Source of the DNA: Candidatus Poribacteria bacterium
Lineage (GTDB): Bacteria; Poribacteria; WGA-4E; WGA-3G
Direction: 5' to 3'
DNA: 64,000 nt
NCBI GenBank assembly: GCA_028824575.1
Contig: JAPPDN010000059.1
Location: 65,342 to 129,341, forward strand
The position numbers and the translations under genes were made by a program. The notes beneath the pieces were generated by a model. The model was given only the letters and a program-made list of their open reading frames with translations. It was not told the DNA's origin and ran no database searches. This document shows, piece after piece, positions 25,109-31,427 of this stretch (its first letter is position 1; each line of letters starts with the position of its first letter).

Positions 25109-25514
25109 AAATTTGTGTGTCTTGTTAATCTGCCACGACGCACAGATGGATGACTTCACGGAGCAGCTGACCACGCTCTATGACCCCTGTGTGGATACCG
25201 TTCATGTCTGTGTGTCCAAAAAACTGAACCTCTTTAAGCGTGCAAAGTTCATGCGGCAGATCCGAGAGATGTTTACCGATGCCGACATCCACATCCGAAA
25301 CGTGACCGAAGCCCAAATCAAACGCTTGGCATTCTATATCTATGTCTATGCCACCCCGGAGGAAAACAATGAGACTCTACCAACGCGCCATCGTCACCCA
25401 AGTCCTCAAGGGCGGGACGCTCCGATGCTACCTACAAGACAACGAGAACCACGAAGTCAACGCCTATCCCTGCGGGAACATGCGCAGACACCGGATTTTC
25501 CTCTGCGCGGGTGA
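25077..25514 (+). CDS. Hypothetical protein with an out-of-character tail over the IF-1-like gene
   Basis: 145 residues from the ATG at 25077 (CGGAG upstream). The first hundred or so residues look like a folded protein (LCVLLICHDAQMDDFTEQL, RLAFYIYVYATPEEN). The last 45 (TRHRHPSPQGRDAP and on) are low-complexity and read through the next gene in another frame for 146 bases. The neighbours end in ATGA-type overlaps, so the original stop near 25370 was probably lost. Confidence 0.5.
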   Translation: MVKTTHIPFLENLCVLLICHDAQMDDFTEQLTTLYDPCVDTVHVCVSKKLNLFKRAKFMRQIREMFTDADIHIRNVTEAQIKRLAFYIYVYATPEENNETLPTRHRHPSPQGRDAPMLPTRQREPRSQRLSLREHAQTPDFPLRG

Positions 25515-25590
25515 TGAAGTCACCCTCGAACTCAGCCCCTACGATCTTCAACGCGGTCGCGTAATATGGAGGCAATCGGTAACGGAATGA
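25369..25590 (+). CDS. Translation initiation factor IF-1-like protein
   Basis: 73 residues, the standard IF-1 length. The C-terminal half, GNMRRHRIFLCAGDEVTLEL then SPYDLQRGRVIWR, matches the IF-1 signature (GKMRKNYIRIxxGDxVxxEL then SPYDLxxGRIxxR). The N-terminal strand pattern of the S1/OB fold fits too (AIVTQVLKGGTLRCYLQ). IF-1 is normally a single chromosomal gene (infA) that assists 30S initiation. A second copy in a plasmid block is unusual and may retune host translation or bind RNA. The start has no clear ribosome site, so it is probably coupled. The end overlaps the next gene as ATGA. Confidence 0.85.
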   Translation: MRLYQRAIVTQVLKGGTLRCYLQDNENHEVNAYPCGNMRRHRIFLCAGDEVTLELSPYDLQRGRVIWRQSVTE

Positions 25591-25772
25591 TTTCTGAATT
25601 ACACTTCAAAAACTTAGAGAACGCCAATCGTGAGTTAGCGATGCGTTTTGAGAAACTCCGCAACGCCCGCGCCAGTCGCGATACGCAGAGCATCAAGCAT
25701 GCCGCAATGGAATACTTCCAGGCAGTCCAACGCCTCAACGCAGCGATTGAAGACGCACTCAGCAAGGGGTAA
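25587..25772 (+). CDS. Small helical protein, paralogue of 29129
   Basis: 61 residues from the ATGA overlap. LENANRELAMRFEKLRNARA and MEYFQAVQRLNAAIEDAL form two coiled-coil helices. The gene at 29129-29329 encodes a close relative (LENANRELTKQFRKLRNARA). The duplicates sit on either side of the parA region. Confidence 0.65.
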   Translation: MISELHFKNLENANRELAMRFEKLRNARASRDTQSIKHAAMEYFQAVQRLNAAIEDALSKG

Positions 25773-25826
25773 CCCCCAATTGTGGTGGTTTCCGCTCACA
25801 CCTGCACACGTAACCCTGTGCAGACG

Positions 25827-25846
25827 TGCAAGTGTGCACACCTGCA
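25827..25846. promoter_or_regulatory. 20-bp palindrome, site 3 (candidate centromere)
   Basis: TGCAAGTGTGCACACCTGCA, identical to site 1. A half site (CACACCTGCACACG) lies at 25798. The intergenic stretch 25773-25934 holds nothing else clear. Confidence 0.75.
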
Positions 25847-25934
25847 GAATATCAACCCGCTCTTTGTAGCATAACCTGTTAGGGTGTGCCTGCTCCCTGC
25901 TTGCGTCCCCCCTTACCGTTAAAAATCATCAAAA

Positions 25935-26468
25935 ATGAGAAATATGAAACAACCCACACGCCAACAACGCCGAAAACAGACACGACAGTTCAATAAAAAA
26001 ATCAAGAAAGAGGGCAATTCGTTGCTCGGACGAAAGCTTCTTGATGACAAATCCGATTTCGAGGCGTACACCCCCTCAAGTCAACATCCAGCCGTAATGC
26101 CTTTTTGCATGATCTTCAAAGAGCAGTCCGATCTCAATGACTTTACCTTCAGTTGCCGAGAGGGTGCTGAAAGCTTTCAGGATAATGAACAACCGAAAAT
26201 GATTGTCCTGATCCGAGAACCGCATATCGAATTACCTGCACCGAAACAGGAGATGATGAAGATCGCAACCCGTATCTTCAAAAAAGTTGCACCGAGTCGA
26301 ACCTACATCTTCGTAGAAGCAGAAGGCACTCAAGAAACTGCAGATATTTCCGGTGCGATACACGGGTTTCTCAGGAGACTTGGACGCGTCCCGGAAGACA
26401 CACCGCCCCCAGCATGGCTATCGGAATATATCTATCAAGCGGAAAATCCCAACGATTTAAACACGTAA
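25935..26468 (+). CDS. Hypothetical protein with basic N-terminus
   Basis: 177 residues, or 174 from the second ATG. A very basic start (TRQQRRKQTRQFNKKIKKEG) could bind nucleic acid. The rest is alpha/beta (PFCMIFKEQSDLNDFTFSC, RTYIFVEAEGTQE). The family is unknown. It lies directly before the parA promoter region. Confidence 0.55.
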   Translation: MRNMKQPTRQQRRKQTRQFNKKIKKEGNSLLGRKLLDDKSDFEAYTPSSQHPAVMPFCMIFKEQSDLNDFTFSCREGAESFQDNEQPKMIVLIREPHIELPAPKQEMMKIATRIFKKVAPSRTYIFVEAEGTQETADISGAIHGFLRRLGRVPEDTPPPAWLSEYIYQAENPNDLNT

Positions 26469-26557
26469 CCCCTTCCAAAATCTAACGTTTTTATCTCTAT
26501 GTGCAGAATATCACACCTGCACAGTATCACATCTGCACACTTGAAAACGTGCATATT

Positions 26558-26577
26558 TGCAGGTGTGCACACGTGCA
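26558..26577. promoter_or_regulatory. 20-bp palindrome, site 4, in the parA leader
   Basis: TGCAGGTGTGCACACGTGCA ends 23 bases before the parA start. Half sites lie at 26510-26550 and 26576. The position suggests both a centromere role and autoregulation of parA. Confidence 0.75.
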
Positions 26578-26600
26578 ACCTTGCACAGATGGAGGTGAAA

Positions 26601-27221
26601 ATGAAGACACTCGCAATCTTAAGCAGAAAAGGCGGAACCGGCAAAACAACCCTCGCAACGCATCTGTCCGTTGCCGCGGAACGTGCCGGACACACGACCG
26701 CCCTCATAGACTTAGACCCACAGTCTTCCGCGGCGAAATGGCGCGACAACCGTGAGGACGACACACCCGCAGTCATTTCCACACACTCGGAACGCTTACA
26801 ACACATCCTGAAACTCGCCGAGGATAACGGCGCAACCTTCGCTATTCTGGATACCGCACCGCATACCGAAGTCGCAGCCCTCGAAGCGGCGCGGGCTTCC
26901 GATATGGCGTTAATGCCCTGTAGACCCTCACTCCTTGATCTACAGGCGATCGGCTCCACCATCGATGTCGCCCAACTCGCCAGAGTGCCGGCACACATCG
27001 TTTTCAACGCCGTGCCACCCCGTGGCGATCTCACTGAACAAGCGCGGCAAGCCGTAGAGATATATGATGTCCCGTGCGCACCCTGCGAGATCGGAAACCG
27101 AATCGGGTTCGTCCATGCCTATAACGCGGGGCTGACTGTCCAAGAGTTTGAACCGAAGAGTAAAGCCAGCGATGAAATCAGCGCACTTTACACATACATC
27201 GCCAAAGAGATGGGAGTCTAA
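26601..27221 (+). CDS. parA: ParA-family partition ATPase
   Basis: 206 residues from the ATG at 26601 (GGAGGTG upstream). The deviant Walker A motif KGGTGKTT is at 10-17, the A' motif LIDLDPQ at 35-41, and ILDTAPH is the Walker B-like segment. The short form without an N-terminal HTH is type Ib ParA, which usually pairs with a small ribbon-helix-helix partner encoded next, as here. It would move the plasmid along the nucleoid by ATP-dependent DNA binding. Confidence 0.93.
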   Translation: MKTLAILSRKGGTGKTTLATHLSVAAERAGHTTALIDLDPQSSAAKWRDNREDDTPAVISTHSERLQHILKLAEDNGATFAILDTAPHTEVAALEAARASDMALMPCRPSLLDLQAIGSTIDVAQLARVPAHIVFNAVPPRGDLTEQARQAVEIYDVPCAPCEIGNRIGFVHAYNAGLTVQEFEPKSKASDEISALYTYIAKEMGV

Positions 27222-27222
27222 T

Positions 27223-27495
27223 ATGGCAGCAAAGAAAGTGAATCTCGCAAAAGTTTTCCAAGAGAACGAGCAGCCCCAGAAACCTGAACTGGAAGTCGTT
27301 GAATCTGCGCCGACCCACAAAAAGAAAATCGCACCGTCACGCGAAAACAAAAAACACATCGGAGGCTATTTCGACGAAGCCGTTTACCGGCAGATGAAAT
27401 ATATCGGTATCGAGAAGGGAATGACAACACAGGAAATATTGGCATCAGCCCTCAACGCATGGTTTCAAATGCACGATAAGCCACCTATTGCGTAA
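27223..27495 (+). CDS. Ribbon-helix-helix partner of ParA
   Basis: 90 residues, starting two bases after parA. A basic, disordered N-terminus is followed by KHIGGYFDEAVYRQMKYIGI and MTTQEILASALNAWF, ending HDKPPIA. This is the standard RHH family found next to ParA (GYFDPAVxxQL ... LLAEALNDLF ... GKPPIA). It probably binds the 20-bp palindromes and stimulates ParA. Confidence 0.88.
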   Translation: MAAKKVNLAKVFQENEQPQKPELEVVESAPTHKKKIAPSRENKKHIGGYFDEAVYRQMKYIGIEKGMTTQEILASALNAWFQMHDKPPIA

Positions 27496-27537
27496 GGGGA
27501 AATGGACATTCAGACTGTAGAATTATCAAGATTTTCC

Positions 27538-27657
27538 TTGACTTTTTTTCTGAAAAATGCTATGATGATTGCATCACGTAGGCAGACATGACAAGCGTTG
27601 TTGCAAGGCAGCGTGTCTGCCTCCCACTTGTCAGGGGATAAAAACGTGATACGTGAT
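27538..27657 (+). promoter_or_regulatory. Promoter plus pseudoknot leader of tnpB copy 2
   Basis: TTGACT (27538), 17 bases, TATGAT (27561). P0: ATCACGT 27573 with ACGTGAT 27644, repeated at 27651. P1: GGCAGACA 27581 with TGTCTGCC 27614. P2: TGACAAG 27589 with CTTGTCA 27627. P3: CGTTGTT 27596 with GGCAGCG 27607, using G-U pairs and a GCAA loop. Linker TCCCA and GGGGATAAAA are as in the other copies. Confidence 0.75.
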
Positions 27658-27663
27658 AGCACC

Positions 27664-28755
27664 ATGCATTTACGTTCACAGAAAATAGAACTTAACCCGA
27701 ATAATAAGCAATCCACGCTTATGGCACAACACTGCGGATATAGGCGTGTTGCGTTTAACTTTGCGTTATCGTCTTTCAAAACAGGATTAGACGCAGATAA
27801 TTGGCAGTCTGAACAGGACTTGTGTAAGGAATTCAATGGCGTTAAACGCGATAAGTTTCCTTGGTCTACAGATCTATCTCAAAACGCCTCTAAAAACGCA
27901 ATACGCGCCCTCGGTGATGCTATCACGCGTTGGAAGAAAGGACAAAACCGTTTTCCTGTCTATAAGAAACGATCTGGTAAATGTTCTTACCAAGCCGACA
28001 ATGGTGCAGGAACGGTAAAAATCCATAAGAAACGGATTGGCTTACCGAAAATAGGGTGGGTTCGCATGCGTGAGGAACTGCGGTATTCTGGTGAAATCAC
28101 CAAAGTCGTCGTATCTCGTAAAAACGATAAGTGGTTTGCCTCTATCACCGTGAGACGCCTCGATAGTAGTAACTACAAACACCAACCGCCTCTATTTAAC
28201 GATAAAGAACCCATCGGAATTGACGTAGGTATCAATACACTTGCCACCTGTTCTAATGGCGATACATACGATAACCCACGTCCACTCAAGCGGTATGAGC
28301 GGAAGTTAGCACGTACCAATCGTGCGTTAGCACGTAAAGTTTTTCAGTCAAAAAACTGGCATAAAGCAAAGAAACAACTGAGTGGTGTGCATTATCGGAT
28401 AAGCAATATCCGTGAAGACGCTCACCACCAAGCGACGACAAAGATTGTCCGCAAAGCCTCTGCTATTGGTATAGAGACTCTGAACATCAGCGGGCTGTTA
28501 AAGAACAGAAAACTTGCCAAGGCGTTATCCGACTCGGCATTATCGCGGTTTCTCACAATGCTCAAATACAAGGCAGAACGCCGTGGGATACCGATAACAG
28601 AGGCAGATAGGTTCTTTGCCAGTTCCAAGATGTGTAGCAACTGCGGACACAAGAAAAAGCACCTAATGCTATCCGATAGAGTTTATAACTGCCTACAATG
28701 TGGTACGTCTATAGACCGAGACCTCAACGCTGCGATTAATCTGTGTCCGTCTTGA
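27664..28755 (+). CDS. tnpB: TnpB RNA-guided nuclease, copy 2
   Basis: 363 residues from the ATG at 27664; the in-frame TTG at 27598 lies inside the leader. Catalytic residues are D187 (GIDVGINTL), E271 (GIETLNISG) and D353 (IDRDLNAA), with zinc cysteines at 324, 327, 343 and 346. It is intact and more like copy 3 than copy 1. No tnpA is present. It lies between the RHH gene and a diverged fragment of a second RHH gene. Confidence 0.93.
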   Translation: MHLRSQKIELNPNNKQSTLMAQHCGYRRVAFNFALSSFKTGLDADNWQSEQDLCKEFNGVKRDKFPWSTDLSQNASKNAIRALGDAITRWKKGQNRFPVYKKRSGKCSYQADNGAGTVKIHKKRIGLPKIGWVRMREELRYSGEITKVVVSRKNDKWFASITVRRLDSSNYKHQPPLFNDKEPIGIDVGINTLATCSNGDTYDNPRPLKRYERKLARTNRALARKVFQSKNWHKAKKQLSGVHYRISNIREDAHHQATTKIVRKASAIGIETLNISGLLKNRKLAKALSDSALSRFLTMLKYKAERRGIPITEADRFFASSKMCSNCGHKKKHLMLSDRVYNCLQCGTSIDRDLNAAINLCPS

Positions 28756-28887
28756 TCTTAACACCGTCGCCACGAGTTGCGAGGAGACGATAAACGCCTG
28801 TAGAGTTTCCGTAAGACCTTGCTTGAAGGCACGAAACGATGAAGCAGGAAGTATGGCAGAAACCAAGTTTCGCTAAGTCCTACACAA
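28740..28887 (+). ncRNA. Predicted omega RNA and right end of tnpB element 2
   Basis: The segment after tnpB contains GATGAAGCAGGAAG, as in the other right ends (GATGAAGCA, GACGAAGCA), and a GAAACCAAGTTTC hairpin. The end is placed where similarity to the RHH gene resumes (28891). Boundaries are inferred. Confidence 0.55.
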
Positions 28888-28890
28888 CGA

Positions 28891-28965
28891 ATGACAACCC
28901 AAGAGATATTAGAGGACGCATTGAACGGTTTCTTTCAGCGTAACGATAAACCGCCGATAGCATGA
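28891..28965 (+). pseudogene. 3' fragment of a second RHH partner gene
   Basis: Encodes TTQEILEDALNGFFQRND and then KPPIA, clearly related to the end of the RHH gene at 27223 (TTQEILASALNAWFQMHD) but not identical. The 5' two thirds are missing and tnpB element 2 takes their place. Confidence 0.8.
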
Positions 28966-29128
28966 GGGTTACCACACACGGTATCCCTCAGAAACGCGTT
29001 ACAAAGCATCCTCGTAAGTTTTTTTAACGTGTCCCATGGTTTTCTATTCGGTTGTGCCTGTCTTTGTCGCATAATTTGTTAGGTTGGGCATGGCATCGTT
29101 AATTGACGAAGGTATTTAACTGTAAAAT

Positions 29129-29329
29129 ATGCTTTCCGAATTACACTATAGAATCTTGGAGAATGCCAATCGCGAACTGACGAAACAGTTTCGGAAACTC
29201 CGCAACGCCCGCGCCAGTCGCGACGCACACACTATCAAACGCGCTGAAATGGAATACTTTCAGTCGTTGCAGCACCTTTACGCCGCGGTGCAAGATGCCG
29301 TTGCTGATGGAAACCCCCAATACCGGTAG
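29129..29329 (+). CDS. Small helical protein, paralogue of 25587
   Basis: 66 residues (LENANRELTKQFRKLRNARA, EMEYFQSLQHLYAAVQDAV). It is preceded by a decayed copy of the GTAGCA hairpin repeat and the GCATxGCATCG segment also seen before 22217. It marks the right-hand limit of recognisable plasmid-type genes. Confidence 0.6.
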   Translation: MLSELHYRILENANRELTKQFRKLRNARASRDAHTIKRAEMEYFQSLQHLYAAVQDAVADGNPQYR

Positions 29330-29674
29330 GAGAAACCCGTCTTGTGCCGGTTTCCCATGCATTACCGACAACCCATTCAAATTAACTATTTGTTAATTTT
29401 CTCAATCTTAAAGTTTTTCAAACTGCCTGCGAACATAGTGGACATAGGGGTTCGTGTTCTGAACCTAACGTTTTCACAGTTACGTTAGGTTGTCTTACCG
29501 TCATAGGTGTTTTCTGATTTCCGTGGGCTATATTTTCTCAATTCTATGTTATTTTCAAGAAGAACCCTTCAAATTGCTATCGGATTTGTGCTAAACCGAG
29601 ATGCTATTTTTGTCAGAGACAAGAATTCTTTAATGAATTGCTGAATTAACTTCACTTCCCCTGACTAAAATCAA
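29330..29674. other. Non-coding stretch
   Basis: AT-rich; I see no gene, repeat or promoter I can support. CCTAACGTTTTCACAGTTACGTTAGG (29462-29487) is an inverted repeat. Confidence 0.4.
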
Positions 29675-30088
29675 CTAACGCAAAGTCATATAACCGATGA
29701 AAATTAGAAGGATCGCTCCATAAATGCAAAACAACAGAATCGTAACAGTTTGGAAGGTCCGAAACGATTCGATGCGTTTATCCAGATTTTGACACCAGCG
29801 ATAAAGGTGCTGGATGTCAGCTCTCAGTTCAACAAGGGTCTTATCTATATTCCAAACACGCCTAAATTTGATGGTCACGAAAATACTTGCTGCAGTCGCT
29901 ATCAACCCCGAAATCCCGAGGATCCAACCGAACACCTTATCCCTTCGATCAAGTTCTTCAAACTTTTGGTTAATCAAATTTTCGACTTGAGTTTCATCGA
30001 CCTGAGCAAACACTTCAAGTATTTCCACTGAAACAGCGATGAACACCATACCAAGAATGAGGGTCATCACCACTTTGACAGGCATCAT
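29675..30088 (-). CDS. Small membrane protein with three helices
   Basis: 137 residues from the ATG at 30088 (AGGAG upstream). Membrane segments are VVMTLILGMVFIAVSVEI, VFGWILGISGLIATAASIFV and VTILLFCIYGAILLIFIGY. Between the last two is a coiled-coil loop (LVELRADIQHLYRWCQNLDK). The family is unknown. It is the last gene of a minus-strand group with the vWA-like protein. Confidence 0.6.
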   Translation of the reverse strand: MMPVKVVMTLILGMVFIAVSVEILEVFAQVDETQVENLINQKFEELDRRDKVFGWILGISGLIATAASIFVTIKFRRVWNIDKTLVELRADIQHLYRWCQNLDKRIESFRTFQTVTILLFCIYGAILLIFIGYMTLR

Positions 30089-30130
30089 AAACTCCTGTTT
30101 TCTTCTGTGTTTCAATTCCAAAACGACTTA

Positions 30131-31000
30131 TTACATTAAGTTTTTTACCTTCTGTCCGACAGGATGTCCGACCTTCCCAAAATCAGTGGACTTTATCTTC
30201 ATTGCTTTTAACCAGACTTCCCAATAAAAGGTGATGATTTGAAAGTCTTTTTGATAAGGAACATTATTTTCATCTGTTTGAAGGCGTATCTCGCTCATCA
30301 GGAAATCAATATCATAGCGACTGAAATCGTGTCCGGTGGTTAACAGACCGCTACCGCCTTGGATTTTCTGCTCCCATTGCGGATCGTCAGGCAATTTACT
30401 CACCTGCATGTACGTACGCGGAATCCGCATCGCTTCTATGATATTGTCGAAATTAAGGTAACCATCGGAAATGCAGATAACGATATTCTGATGGTCTTCT
30501 GAGAAGTAACTCTCCGCTTCATATTTAAACCATTCCCAGATGTCAGAGCCGGTGTGCCTGTGTTGCCGAACAAATTCATATAAAGTATCAAGCGTATTAA
30601 GGAATACTTGTTTACGGTTTTCTACATCAGCATTGATCCCCGCAAGGCTTCTGTGACCAGCTCCGTCTTTATCTGCAATGGCGAGATCTTTCATAATCTG
30701 TCGGGGTACTGGTGGAACACTGGGTTGGTTTGGAATGGCAATAGTGAGGCGATCATGATACTGAAGTTTCTCAGATGCAAGGATGTGCCGCTTGGTTACC
30801 CTTTCAAACTCAGTAACGATCTCTTTTATAATCTCCTTGTCCCTTTCGATTTGACCAGGATGCTTTTCGTCAGAAATGCGATCGGATGTATCAAGAATGA
30901 TAACGATATTAATAGGTTTCGTTGCTGCCAATGTCCCTATATTCAAAACCATCAAAAAGGTTAGGTATAATAACGTTCGCACAACATTGGAGGTTTTCAT
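30131..31000 (-). CDS. Secreted von Willebrand A-like protein
   Basis: 289 residues: a signal peptide (LLYLTFLMVLNIGTLAA), then INIVIILDTSDRISD, resembling a metal-site strand with DxSxS-like residues, and NIVICISDGYLNFD, resembling the fourth strand with its conserved aspartate. Both fit a vWA-type Rossmann fold outside the membrane. The MIDAS motif is imperfect, so metal binding is uncertain. It lies between a coiled-coil protein and a small membrane protein, perhaps forming an envelope complex. Confidence 0.6.
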   Translation of the reverse strand: MKTSNVVRTLLYLTFLMVLNIGTLAATKPINIVIILDTSDRISDEKHPGQIERDKEIIKEIVTEFERVTKRHILASEKLQYHDRLTIAIPNQPSVPPVPRQIMKDLAIADKDGAGHRSLAGINADVENRKQVFLNTLDTLYEFVRQHRHTGSDIWEWFKYEAESYFSEDHQNIVICISDGYLNFDNIIEAMRIPRTYMQVSKLPDDPQWEQKIQGGSGLLTTGHDFSRYDIDFLMSEIRLQTDENNVPYQKDFQIITFYWEVWLKAMKIKSTDFGKVGHPVGQKVKNLM

Positions 31001-31010
31001 AAAGGGTCCT

Positions 31011-31355
31011 TTAGGAATTCTGAAGTGATGCTACATAGTCTTGAAGCGTTCTTTCTGCTAATTGCTGGATATCCAAGACTTGTGCAGAAATTGTCTCTGG
31101 TAATTCCGTTTTACGTTGGGCTACATACCGGCACCAACCTGTTACGAATTCATTTGCTTGTCGTTCCAGCTTCTTTGTATCCACAAATTTTTTGCGTTTA
31201 CGGTTCACTAAATCCTCAATCTCTGATTCACACCGGTTAATCTCCTCTTGTAACCCCTGAATCTGTTCACCGAAACCACTCATCTGATTTTGTATATGCG
31301 TCTGATCCGCCTGTATCCCCGCAATTTCTATCTCGATCGGTTTTTTGAAAGCCAA
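31011..31355 (-). CDS. Coiled-coil protein
   Basis: 114 residues from a TTG at 31355. Heptads run through GFGEQIQGLQEEINRCESEI and QQLAERTLQDYVASLQ. There is no signal peptide. The upstream sequence is the interspersed GACTGCA repeat. It is the first gene of the three-gene minus-strand group. Confidence 0.5.
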   Translation of the reverse strand: MAFKKPIEIEIAGIQADQTHIQNQMSGFGEQIQGLQEEINRCESEIEDLVNRKRKKFVDTKKLERQANEFVTGWCRYVAQRKTELPETISAQVLDIQQLAERTLQDYVASLQNS

Positions 31356-31360
31356 TTCAA

Positions 31361-31402
31361 AAGGACTGCAATTTTGAGGGGATTTCGTGCAAAATGTGAA
31401 AA
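31361..31402. repeat. Interspersed GACTGCA...TTTCGTGCA repeat, copy 2
   Basis: AAGGACTGCAATTTTGAGGG then GATTTCGTGCAAAATGTGAA. Matches 7051-7096 and the cores of the 166-bp repeats. Confidence 0.7.
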
Positions 31403-31427
31403 ACTTTTCTCAGCAAAGAAAGTCCTC

